Shown here: one piece after another, positions 1 through 12,000 of the stretch | Position numbering within the stretch: position 1 is the stretch's first letter | How the letters are laid out: each line of letters opens with the position of its first letter | DNA from: Spisula solida | Lineage: Eukaryota > Mollusca > Bivalvia > Venerida > Mactridae | Direction of reading: 5' to 3' | Assembly: GCA_947247005.1 (NCBI GenBank) | Contig: OX365962.1 | Location: forward strand, 8,343,201 to 8,407,200 | Length of the DNA: 64,000 nt | Translations under genes and position numbers: made by a program | The notes under the pieces: model-generated | What the model was told of the DNA's origin: nothing | The model's database searches: none | What the model saw: the letters and a program-made list of their open reading frames with translations, nothing else

Positions 1-65
1 GTACTTTGACACATTCACACTGATCTGGTGGACAGTTACCATGGGCACAAGCGTCCGCACACCAC
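1..65 (-). CDS. LPMO exon 8 (partial): second half of six-cysteine module 2
   Basis: Reads WCADACAHGNCPPDQCECVK, completing a module whose cysteines (384, 400, 404, 409, 414, 416) are spaced exactly as in module 1. The acceptor is CCGCTAG. The exon runs off the window start, so further modules, the stop codon and the 3' UTR are not visible. The acceptor region is duplicated in tandem just upstream. Confidence 0.82.
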
Positions 66-3000
66 CTAGCGGAGGAAAAATGTATATTACATGACATGCA
101 TACATATAAGTGCTACAACAGAGCGCACACCAACTAGCGGAGGAAAATGTATATTACATGACATGCATATATAAGTGCTACAAAATGTTGTTTGTTTTCA
201 AATGTCGAGCATAAACTTTATTAATCGAGGGTTGCCCGCAAGACTGTCGTAACTGCTTATTATTAAAGAAGGACATACTGCTGTCTTGCAGGCAACCCTC
301 GAAATTTTGCCAGTTAGCTTTCTGCTGAAATATGGCAGGCATAGGAAGTTCCTCCACCTGTGTTTGAACCTCATGGGTCACCAGATTAGACGACAAGCGC
401 GCTTATACCGTTGAGATACGGAGACATACCGAAGTACTAGTACTTGTCTCGGTGAACATTTTAGAAATTACCAAAATTAAGATATTTTATTGTTAAGATA
501 ATAACGCCTTAAATATACTTTAGATTATTTGTGGCACGATGTGACATTTTAGCGGTAACACCGCACGGTTAATGTGGCAAACGTATTTCGAACCTACGCC
601 CAAGTGTTGACTTCAATATATAGTATAGTCCAGAGAATTTGACACGACTCTCGACCTTCAATTAGCATAATTTAACAGCTGATATATTGTCTATATTTAT
701 AACCCCGGTCGTATGTTTTCATAACCGGAGAGTATCACGAAGGCGCTCGAGGTGTAGTACTACGACAAACGTAAAGAACCGATATTGCACGATTTGCTCG
801 CGGAAATTTATATATTCAAACAAGAACCTTGTAATATATTCATGCATAAAGGTCAGGATCATGTCAAATTCTCTGTGCTATATACCCAAGTAACCCTGTG
901 ACATTTGTCTCGGTGATTTTCGTCTCTGGATACGGATCAGACTACACTCTGAGAGTGCGATAGGTGTTGTGGTAATAAAACATGTCTAGTGTCGTGTTCA
1001 AGTTATCGCACTCTATTCCAGTTCACTATTGAAGTTACTGCACTCTCTGTACCAGTTACTATGAAACTATGGTTGCCATCGTTATTCTAACCCAGCACTG
1101 TTTTACATACTGGTAAAACTTTAAATTATTTTTACCATGGTGATACTTCAGTTCAGGAGATAGCACAAAGTGAGCTAGACTTGCATGAAACACAAAGAAG
1201 GCGTGGGTTAAAACAGCAAACAATGGGCGTGGTTTACAGATACCACCAATCAGGCGTGGCTTGCAAGCAACTCATATTGACGTGGTTTACAAGACTTTAA
1301 GTAGACACTGTAATCATGGGGCATGGATAATGTATCAAACATTAGGCGGGGCTTAAACATACGTTCACATAGCATACTATAGGCGTGGTTTCACCAAATA
1401 CACAGTGGGGGTTGACCTGATTAAATAGCATGCAGTGCATGGACGTGACCTTTGGCTTGCATATTAGACATAGCGGGCCTGGCTTAAATATATTTATAGA
1501 TGTCCCAAATTATGACTTCCCAGAAGCCTCCCCTAGACCACGAGGAATCTGTTCTCGATGCGTACCGAAGCTCATTAATTTCATAAAATGGCCGAGGCAG
1601 AAAATTCTCAGTGGCTTTACATAATATGCTCACATATAAGATATGAACACACTCTTGTAAAATCATTAATTTTCGAGGGAGTTGAATTTTCGTTGATTTC
1701 GTTGCTGAAGTCGACCACGAAATAAAATCCCCGACTTTTCAAAGTCAGACATGGGTCTACCCTTTCCTGTTCTGTTATCCTAGACTTCACGACCCCACAA
1801 AGGTGCATTTTTATCGAAATCCACAAAATTTATTACCCAAGAAAATATGTGATTCGCACATTGATCATACAGAGGTATAAATCGATTAATCAGGTTGGTC
1901 ACTTGTTTACATAACATTGTATATATAATCATTGCAATTTCTCTTATTAATGTTTAATTTTAATAAACATTATGTGTATCAGTATGAACGTAGCTAAGAG
2001 AATAAGATATTGGTTTTCACTGCCTTTTGCTCCAATTGAAATGTTTAAAACAATAAAAATACAATGTTATGATATTGCAATGTTTATATACAAGTGGCAT
2101 ACCTGATTAATCAGATTTTAGGTGATTGAAAAACTAACTCTCTTACCTATCTAAGTATTCGTTACCAGCCCAGAGGTTGACAGCTTTACATTCAACACGA
2201 TCTACCACATGTACGAGCGGGTTTGTTGTGGTGCCCTGTGAAAGAACGAGTAACATTTATAATCAAAATTCATATTATATTGTGTCTGTATAGTACGGAA
2301 ATATTGGGGGGTATTCAATATTGATTTTACTTTACTTAAGGATAAGGACAACCAATCAGATCAGACCATATTAAATACTTGGCCGGTTACAGGCGATATG
2401 AAAGGCTGTCCTTATTCTCCAATTATATAAGATCAATATTGAATACAACCCCTGATCCTGACCTTTATGCGTGAATATATGACAAGGTTCTTGCGTTGAA
2501 TATATCAATTTCCGCTGTCTAGTGACAGTGAGGTAGTCGTTTATGTGTACACAGACTATTACAACCATTGTCTGAATGGGTAGTGCGAATATAGTATGTT
2601 AGTTAAGCATTGAAATTATGGCTGTCTGTTTAAGCCTCTATAATTGGTTTACATCGTAAAAGTGGACCCGATCGCTGCGTCACTGTATTCTGACCCTGAC
2701 TGGACTACACAGTGGAGGTTATTATTATATGCAAGATATGAGCTGTTTAATTATGCTAATAGAAGGTCGAGGATCAGACTTAAGTATATGTACTATACAA
2801 CGATTTGAATTTACATAAGATATGTAACTAGCCAACCTTAAAATTAGTTTGGGATGAACACGTCACCTGACCAATGACCAGACGCCATTTAAAAGAACGC
2901 TCCACCCATTTATTTGTCGAAGGTTATCCGACTTATGGATAATTTATGAACATTTGTTAGCAACTTGTCTTGTATATTTTTTATGTTTTCTGTGCTCGGC

Positions 3001-6000
3001 TGGTTAAGTTGGGCTTGTGCCTTGTATGTTTTTATGGGTAATGTGCTCGACTGGTTAAGTTGGGCTTGTGTCTTGTATATGTTTTATGTTTTCTGTGCAC
3101 GGCTGGTTAAGTTGGGCTTGTGCCTTGAATGTTTTATGTGTAATGTGCTCGACTGGTTAAGTTGGGCTTGTGCCTTGTATGTTTTTATGTGTAATGTGCT
3201 CGACTGGTTAAGTTGGGCTTGTGCATTGTATGTTTTTATGTGTAATGTGCTCGACTGGTTAAGTTGGGCTTGTGCCTTGTATGTTTTTATGTGTAATGTG
3301 CTCGACTGGTTAAGTTGGGCTTGTGCCTTGTATGTTTTTATGTGTAATGTGCTCGACTGGTTAAGTTGGGCTTGTGTCTTGTATATGTTTTATGTTTTCT
3401 GTGCACGGCTGGTTAAGTTGGGCTTGTGCCTTGTATGTTTTTATGTGTAATGTGCTCGACTGGTTAAGTTGGGCTTGTGTCTTGTATATGTTTTATGTTT
3501 TCTGTGCACGGCTGGTTAAGTTGGCTTGTGCCTTGTATGTTTTTATGTGTAATGTGATCGACTTGTTAAGTTGGGCTTGTGTCTTGTATATGTTTTATGT
3601 TTTCTGTGCACGGCTGGTTTAGTTGGGCAGTGTGCCTTGTATGTTTTTTCATGTGTAATGTGCTCGGCTGGTTAAGTTGAGTGCCGCCTCCCCTATCTGA
3701 CTTAATACTATCTTTTTGAAACCTTTGGTTCACTTGTAAATACGAGTTACTTGCATTATAAACGGTCAATAAAAGTGACTTTAAACAGCGCCCAAGGAGT
3801 CATAGGTTATTGCTACGCAATACTTTTCTAGGTCTGACGAAAGAACTTTTTGTTGCGGACAAAATAAGTCTGAGTGTCCATTTGTAAGTCGTTTGTCGAT
3901 TTATGGTAAATTCGGTTCCCAATTGTCCGCTTATAAGTAGCCGCTCTTTTAAGCATACACGGATAACAACTCAAAGGCATTTAAATACTTGTAATGAAGA
4001 GCTACCTCCCTTGTTATCGATCACTAAGGATACATCGTTATTAGACTAATGATATAAATACCGTAGCGCACAGACAATCCAAAGCCACACAAAAAATACG
4101 GCAGCGCTTAGCCATCCATGCAAGAGTCAGACAAAGAACGAACTATCCACATCCCCAAAAAAATGGATATTTCAAGCAAGTCTATATACTCACTCTGCAA
4201 TGAATGAAACATTGTGGTCCTCGAACTCCGAGGATAATTAACCATAAAGCATAAGCAATACGGACATTGTATGTCTTAAACATTTACCTGTGGTGACTGT
4301 GTTACAGGTTTGGGGGTTGTTGGTTTAGGAGTTGGTCTAGGGGTCGTGGTGGTACTTGTTGTTGTTGTTTTTCTTGTAGTTGTAGTAGGGGTCGTAGTTG
4401 ATGTTGTTGTTGTTGTAGAGGTCGTCGTCGGCTTCGGGGTTGTTGGCTTGGGCGTCGCCGGTTTCTGAGTGGTCGCCGACAGCGAGCAGTCGCAAGCATA
4501 AACTGGACAATTTCCCGCCAAGCAGTTGTCCGTACACCATTTGTCCATCTGTGCGTCCCCTTGCCAGTTGTGGATAGCAATACAACCTTGAGTTTTTGCT
4601 CCAATAAATTCCTGCAACAGTTAGTGACGTGATTTTTACCACAGTGATTCTCATGACAAAGCTTATAAAATGATGTACATGTAATTGATTACACCGTGAG
4701 AATGTAAACAGTTGGTATGTCAGAGTTATGGGACGATTTGCTCCAGACATGCTATGAACAACCACCAAACAACAAAATGAGCCACCTAGTCGTACTCTAA
4801 AATCGCACTCAGATAAAATCGTACTCTGAGAAATCTGTTTAACGCTGCATTATAGCCAAAATCCTTATGAAGTGGCACACGATTGGTGTAAAAGTCCATT
4901 AATTTTGATATTTATATTCAAGCATATTTGCCTGTGTACATAATTTAGCTCAACCGTTTTTTTGGGGAGGGGTGGTGGTCTAAGGGTCAGTCATAGACGT
5001 GACCAACTAGTTAATATTTTATTGCAAAACATCGATCATATAATTATACAAGCATATCGTCTTGAAGGTTTGCTCTTTGATATATAACTACAAATGTATA
5101 TATACACCAACACAACGACCACGCTTGTTTAAGATGACCACCAAGATAGCCAATTTGTACGAGGGTATGTGCAAAAAACCGTTTGTCGGTCAATTGTCCG
5201 GATGCGGATTATTAGCCACGTCGCATTGTAAGCGAATATATACGGTAAATGTTTTACTTACACTCGGCGTGGTCTGCCTATTAATGACTGGTCGAGGAGT
5301 CGTAACTTTCTCTGTGATTTGTATCGGTGGTCGGGTTGTAGGTTTTGGTGTAGGTTTGGGTGTGGGCATGGTTGGAGCGTCAGTCACTCGTGGTAGAGGA
5401 CTGTCTCCTAGAATTGCTACATCAGCACACCCATAAAACTCTTCCTGGGGACCACACCCGACACAGCCCCTACCGGTGTCGGCGTCGACACCCCAACTGT
5501 TACCTAGAGTTAGAGATATGATGAAGAAAATATATATAAATTTTAAACACAATTTAGGGATTTTTAAAGAGTCGAATGCCGGTCACCTAGTTTTTATTCA
5601 TACTTATTTATTTAAGGTCGATTGTGAAACAAGTATTTCCACTCTTGACACCTCATTGCTGAAGTTATCCATCGCTACGAGGGTATGACAGACGAGAAGC
5701 CTGTTTCTAGTATATATGCTGAACGTCTAGTAAGTTAATTACTGGTATCATTTTTATTTCGTCCTTGAACTCGAAGCGGACGCTCTACCACTAGGCTATT
5801 GGGGAGGTAGTTTTTGATAGTTTACATTATTGAAATGATGTAGATCAATGCAAAATAATTCAACAGCAATTCAAGTAAAACGACAATTATAAACAAAGGA
5901 CTAGAGCCATTAAGGGTCAATATTGGCCCTATGTCCACTTCTTGTGAAAGTATTACCTTGATAAGATCATTACACTTGCTTTACAAAAAGCATTACCTTT

Positions 6001-9000
6001 TATTACAACGAAAGGATTTTTTCGCCAAAATATTGAAAAGATCACGTCTGTAGCAACGTTAAATGTCGCATCGACGCTAAATGTCGCACCTGACGTTAAA
6101 TGTCGCAAGGCTGACGCTAAATGTCGCAACCGACGCTAAATGTCGCAATCCACCCTAACGCTAAATGTCGCATCTGTGACGTTAAATGTCGCAACAAACT
6201 GGCCTTACGTTAAATGTCGCAACATTATAACGCTAAATGTCGCAATCCTTTATAAACACTCATTTGTAGTATAACTGTTCTAGTTTAAGTCCAGACGTAT
6301 CCACAGTTTTTTAGGGGTTTACCCAAAGGGGTACGACACATAAGCATTTAGTGATAAAAAACTGTTTTCAAAAAAAATTTTTTACTTCTACTATGTAAAT
6401 GTATATTGTATGAAATTTACACAGTAGAAATAAAAAAATATTTTTTTTGAAAAAATAAATCACTGCAGGTTCATGACTGTGTCGAACTCGTAAAAATGCC
6501 GTACGGACCTTTCGGATTGATAATCACCCTCGGGCTAAAGCCACCCGGGCGATTATGCTTCCTGTGGACCGATTATCTAGACACCGTCATACATAGCATT
6601 ATCCTCTAAGTAACTCATCGTGCGGGTTGGAATGCTACTTTTCGTAAACACAAATAAATTGATGTCAACAGAATTTCAATTATGATTTACATAATTATTT
6701 ATTTAGTGTATTTTGCAATGTTCGACAAATACTCGGTAACTGGAACTACACAGACTTTGGTCGTGATGCAACCAGTATAATTAAGTATAATCCGTAACGA
6801 AACGGGTTTCTTCCGGGCATACCGTATATAACCATAATTCGGGTATATGCTATGTTCTCCCCTGCCTCCATCGGTATGAAACGCTCTTTACTAGGACTCA
6901 ACCGGTGTAGAGCCAGGGTTCAGCGCAGTCCAAATAATGCCGGTATACCACGGTTTATAAATAAATAAAATACCAGAATAGGTTTGCACCTATAGTGGAT
7001 ATCGGACCCATACTGTATGACGTCATACGGTCGTAGCAACACGGCTCGTCACGGTTAGCCCGAATCGACTAAGAACTTCACGATGTCTCTAAGGTTCATA
7101 CAACGGGACAGACCGGGGGTGCCAAACCGGCACAAGGTCTGCTGTCAGCTCAGAACCGGGATACACTGTGGATACAGCGGGATAATCCGTACCGAGACCG
7201 GGATGCAACATCGCGGTAGAGCTAATGTGTAGCAACGGTTGTAATCCAGTTTTGACTCCATATTTCGATTCTGTTGAAATCTTGACCATTCCTCCCGGTA
7301 GCTCCTGATGACTACATGAGGCTTTAAACATTTTAAAACAATCGGGTCTCTTTTGCCAGTTTGATAAGAGTATCACGGTTCACCATAGTTCGTCTTGCCG
7401 ATCCAGCGTTGTTACGGTTGTACGACGGTTCACTGAACCGGGTATACCGAGTAAGATTCGGTTCATCCCGTTAAACCTAAAGGGGTTCGACACATAAACT
7501 TTCCGTGATTAAAAACTGTTTTCAAAAAAATATTTTTTAATTCTACTGTGTATATTTTATACAACATACATGTACTTAGAAGAAATAAAAAAATATTTTT
7601 TTTGAAAACAGTTTTTAATCACTACCGACTTATGTGTCGAACCCCTTTGGGTAAACCCCTAATAACTGTCGATACGTCTTGACTAAAACTAGAACAGTAA
7701 TACTATAAAAGAGTGTTAATAAAGGATTGCGACATTTAGCGTTAATGTTGCGACATTTAACGTCAGGCCAGTTTGTTGCGACATTTAACGTCACAGATGC
7801 GACAATTAGCGTCAGGGGGGATTGCGACATTTAACGTCGGTTGCGACATTTAGCGTCAGCCTTGCGACATTTAACGTCAGGTGCGACATTTAGCGTCGAT
7901 GCGACATTTAACGTTGCTACAACGTCTCGAGTCCATGTGACACTTTGTTATGATCGAATCAACCACGATCATGAGTCATTAAGAGCATTTCAAAATGAGA
8001 GAGAAGGTTGTGAAGTGACCATGTATGTTTAACCGCAACGGATATGACGTTACAGGAACTGGTGTCCGTGATGGCTGTGACAACTATAGAAAAAACTGGG
8101 AACCAGCGTTCGTAACGTCATATTGTTGCGGCTAAACATGGCCGCTGCGCAACCTTCTCTCTATAAGGGTACACTCAGATATACACTCAGAAAATTTGAA
8201 ACCACGTGCCTATGATGTAAGAGTGGTCATTTTACAATACTTTCTAATCATTTGAATTTTTAAAATAATTATGAACTAGTCTAGTGTATTAAGTTGTTTA
8301 CCGGCATGATATTTCCACTGTATGACACACTGGGTACAAGTCATTCCAGCCGGAAGTACATAATCCATCGACCAGGTTCCCACTCTCTTTGAATCAATCA
8401 TGACCCTAAAATACAAGACCGGTAACCAGCAATGTACATAAATAATGAAATGGTTTCCGGTGTATTTTAAGTAAAAATAATGACAAACGTTTAATAATAA
8501 TGATAAAAATGTACATGTATTACGAGTAATATTAGACGCCAGCTAGGATTCTGAATCGTTGTGAAAGAGAACATACATGTACTTTTATGTAAGAAATGAA
8601 TGTTCTTAATGTTCGGTCATATGACTAATTTTGGTGCAAGTTTCAGATTTGAATAAATCGCTCTCAGCTCTTAGGCTATACATTAAATGATAAAATAGTA
8701 TTGAATATATATATATGTAAATAGAACATAATGCATAGAACAGAGGATAATAATAGAACTAAGTAATTAATATAAATGTTTATAGCCAAACTCGTCTGAA
8801 AAGCTTGTTGATACGCGTATATAAATATAATATATTATACATGTACAGGGTGTTAAAAAAGTTCATTCTCAATGTTTGAGTTTCAAATTATTTTTCTGAC
8901 TTCAGAAGACTGTAAACTCTTCAGGTTGAAATCCTGTGGGTTCTCCCATTGTATGAAATGAAGCTATTAGAATAAGAAATTAACATTGTCTACTGCGTAC

Positions 9001-12000
9001 ATAGCTCAAATAAATTTTTATATGAATTCAATTATTGAGAACGAACTTTTTAACACCCTGAATACACATGTAATATGTATCACAAATCTTCTTAAATTTA
9101 AGGCATAATTTGAGCTTAAAGGCGGAGAGACATTTCAGACATTAAAGCCCCATCAAGCCATAAGCGGTTATTTAAAAAAGACAATAACTTGGTAACCTAT
9201 CTGCAGAACGATGCTTTTTAGCACTTTAGTTTAGTCACAAAGGTAAAAACACCATAAGGTGGAAAAGAACGAAACATAGCCTGCAGTTGGTTTCTTGTCA
9301 AAATAACGAATTGTAAACAAAAAATGCATACTTTATAGTCAAAGGGAAGCAACTCTTACAAAACTAGTATTTTGTCTTCCGTACTTTCTAATGAGATGCG
9401 ATTTTTTGGCATACTGTTTTGTCAGATATGGTTAACCCTATGTCGTCAATAATTACTATTACTGGTCATTTGTGAGAAACCTCCTAAATTCTTCGAATTT
9501 ACTGGATGATCAGAAAAATATTTGAGAGATAATGAGGCTTTAAGATAGTTGGCTTTTTGTTCTGTATGTTACATAGGACAAAAATGAAGACGAGATGCAC
9601 ATACTAATAATAATTGTGATAATAACGACTTATTTATAGTGGATGACATTTTTTGGTTCTACACTGTCTAGACCAATGTTCAATATAGTCCACAAACATA
9701 CGAGATTACCTAAAACCAACAAATCAGATGCCGGGCAGACTTACGTACACCCCACAACTACCGGTGCATTCGTACGGACGGACGGACGGACGGACGGACG
9801 GACGGACGGACGGACTTTTTTAATATACTTACTTTGATCCTTTGCCGTCAGCTCTCTGTAGGACGTGCTGATTAAGACAGTCGTGTGTGACAGGTTTATT
9901 GATGTTGTTGTTGGGACATATTCTGTATTCCATCCATCCGAAATGGTTGGCAGTCAGATCAACCTTGGTAGAAATTACCTGACCCATCTGAAATATCATC
10001 AAGTTTTTATATCATTTTCATCAAGTTTTATGTCGTTTTCATCAAGTGCTTATATCATTTTCATCAAGTTTTATGTCGTTTTCATCAAGATTTATATCGT
10101 TTTCATTAAGTGTAATGCCATTTACCTACCCTTTTCAGTCATTTTTATCAGTATTTATGTCGTTTTCCAACATTTTATCAGTCACACAATGTATACGACG
10201 GACAAGTTCTTGCGTTCTTAGCATGAAAATACGTCAATTATCACGTGGTATATCCACACTGTATAGAGGCCTATAGATAACCTAACCAATTTAATACTGG
10301 CACTTGATAACAAATCGCTGGCTTAGAATTAGAAGGTCGTAAGTACAAAATCACTATTTTGAGAAATCAAGAACAATGTCTGAAAACAACTATTTACCAA
10401 TGGAAAAACATGTTTTTTAAACTTAAGTTTGTTCAGCATGACCACTTGCGATTTTCATGAAAATAGGCTCATGAGAAGCGCATTGAGATGCAGATTTCAA
10501 ATATGCATTCCGTCTTATTAGGTCGTTAGTAGCACTTACGACCTTCTAATTCTAAGCCAGCGAAATACTCTCCGATAATTTCGTCATCGTGATTCTCGTA
10601 CCGTACCTTGTATGTTTTTACGATGGTACCCGTTGCATATTTTCCGCCGGCCTCGTTGTCATGACGACCGATCCATGGATCCCCACATACACCGCACATC
10701 CCTCCACTAGCTTGCTTCCTCTGAAAAAAGGAAAGTGATGGAATTAAATGATGAGCCACTGTTAGGTGAATCGAAAGTAATTTTGATCGGAAATGAAAAT
10801 TAGGAAATCGAAAGGATTTTTTTATTGAACATGCTGCTTGTGTCTAAGTACATAGACACAACAATGAAGTGAACTTAATCCGCACGGTGTTGATATAAAT
10901 TAGTGACTTCACCTTTTTGTATTCATGCATGTGTTTTTCATGGGTGAGTTTCTACATGAAGTTAGGGGTCTCCTAAAAGGAGGTATCCCTATTCCTTGGA
11001 GTCAGTTTCTCGTGGCAGTGGAATGTGACACTGCTCGAGAAACACCCATTTTCGGGGGTAATTAGGGGAAGGTTTCTCGTGTGTTATTTGACTTATACAT
11101 GTACATATTATGCTTTATTTGTATTGTTGTACATTTGTAAGAGTACTCCAACACTGGAGGTAATCAAAGTATTATTATTTATCATAAAGACCAGCCTTTG
11201 ACCGTCAGGATTCGAACTGGAGGGTAAAATTTAACTTAACTCATACTGCTTGTAGTACCAAGTTAGGCAAGTTACAGGATACAATGGTTTAAACTGATTT
11301 ACAAAAACAATCATGTTTTACAATATGGTACAGTCAGATCTCGATACAACGACGCTGTTTGTTTCCAAGAAAAATGTCGTTATAACGAATATGTCGGTAT
11401 ACTGAATTGATACAAAGAGCATTTTAATACTTTTGTCCCCAAATTTGATGTCGGTATAATGAATTTGTCAGTATATCGGATGTCGTTAAACGAGATCTGA
11501 CTGTACATGTATATTCAATATTAATAATTTATGGACGCAAGTGTGGTGAACTCGGCTTCCAGACTCTTTAATGCAAGCGTCAACAATCCAAGATTTGTTT
11601 TCTTCTGTTGTATTTTGTCTTAAGAACATGCAATCTTTATGGTCATTTTACACAGGTATGTAATGAAAGATTTATGAAGTCTTCAAAACATGCTATAGTA
11701 TCTATTGACATTTAATTTATCACGAACTGAAACGACATGATGTCTTCCGCGTATTGTATAAAACAACGTACGCACTTTCGACAGCAATGAGAAATCACTT
11801 TGAGAAATACAAAACAGCGTAGGTGTGTATTGACAGTCTTCAATTGATACGTCATTTTTAGAACGATAATTCAAAATATTATCTAAAAAATGTACATTAA
11901 AATACGCGTTGATAGGCTAGCGTTGAACACCTGATAAGCTGATTGATGAAGGGTTATTTTTTCCTGCAATTGAACTAAAACTGTATGTACTTAGTCTGGT

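Noticed and set aside
2965..3622. Open frames of 161 and 82 residues with NVLDWLSWACALYVFMC repeats
   Set aside because: They are translations of a 51-bp minisatellite; unit length divisible by three keeps frames open. No start context, splice signals or non-repetitive domain.
4302..4768. Overlapping minus-strand frames of 100 and 143 residues
   Set aside because: Other frames of LPMO exon 6 and its Thr-codon repeats; only the frame with the six-cysteine module joins neighbours in phase.
5062..5436. 124-residue plus-strand frame
   Set aside because: Antisense of LPMO exon 5 and its Pro/Thr linker.
6049..7921. LTR retrotransposon because of TG...CA ends and 5-bp duplication
   Set aside because: The terminal repeats are inverted, not direct, and no primer-binding site or polypurine tract is seen.
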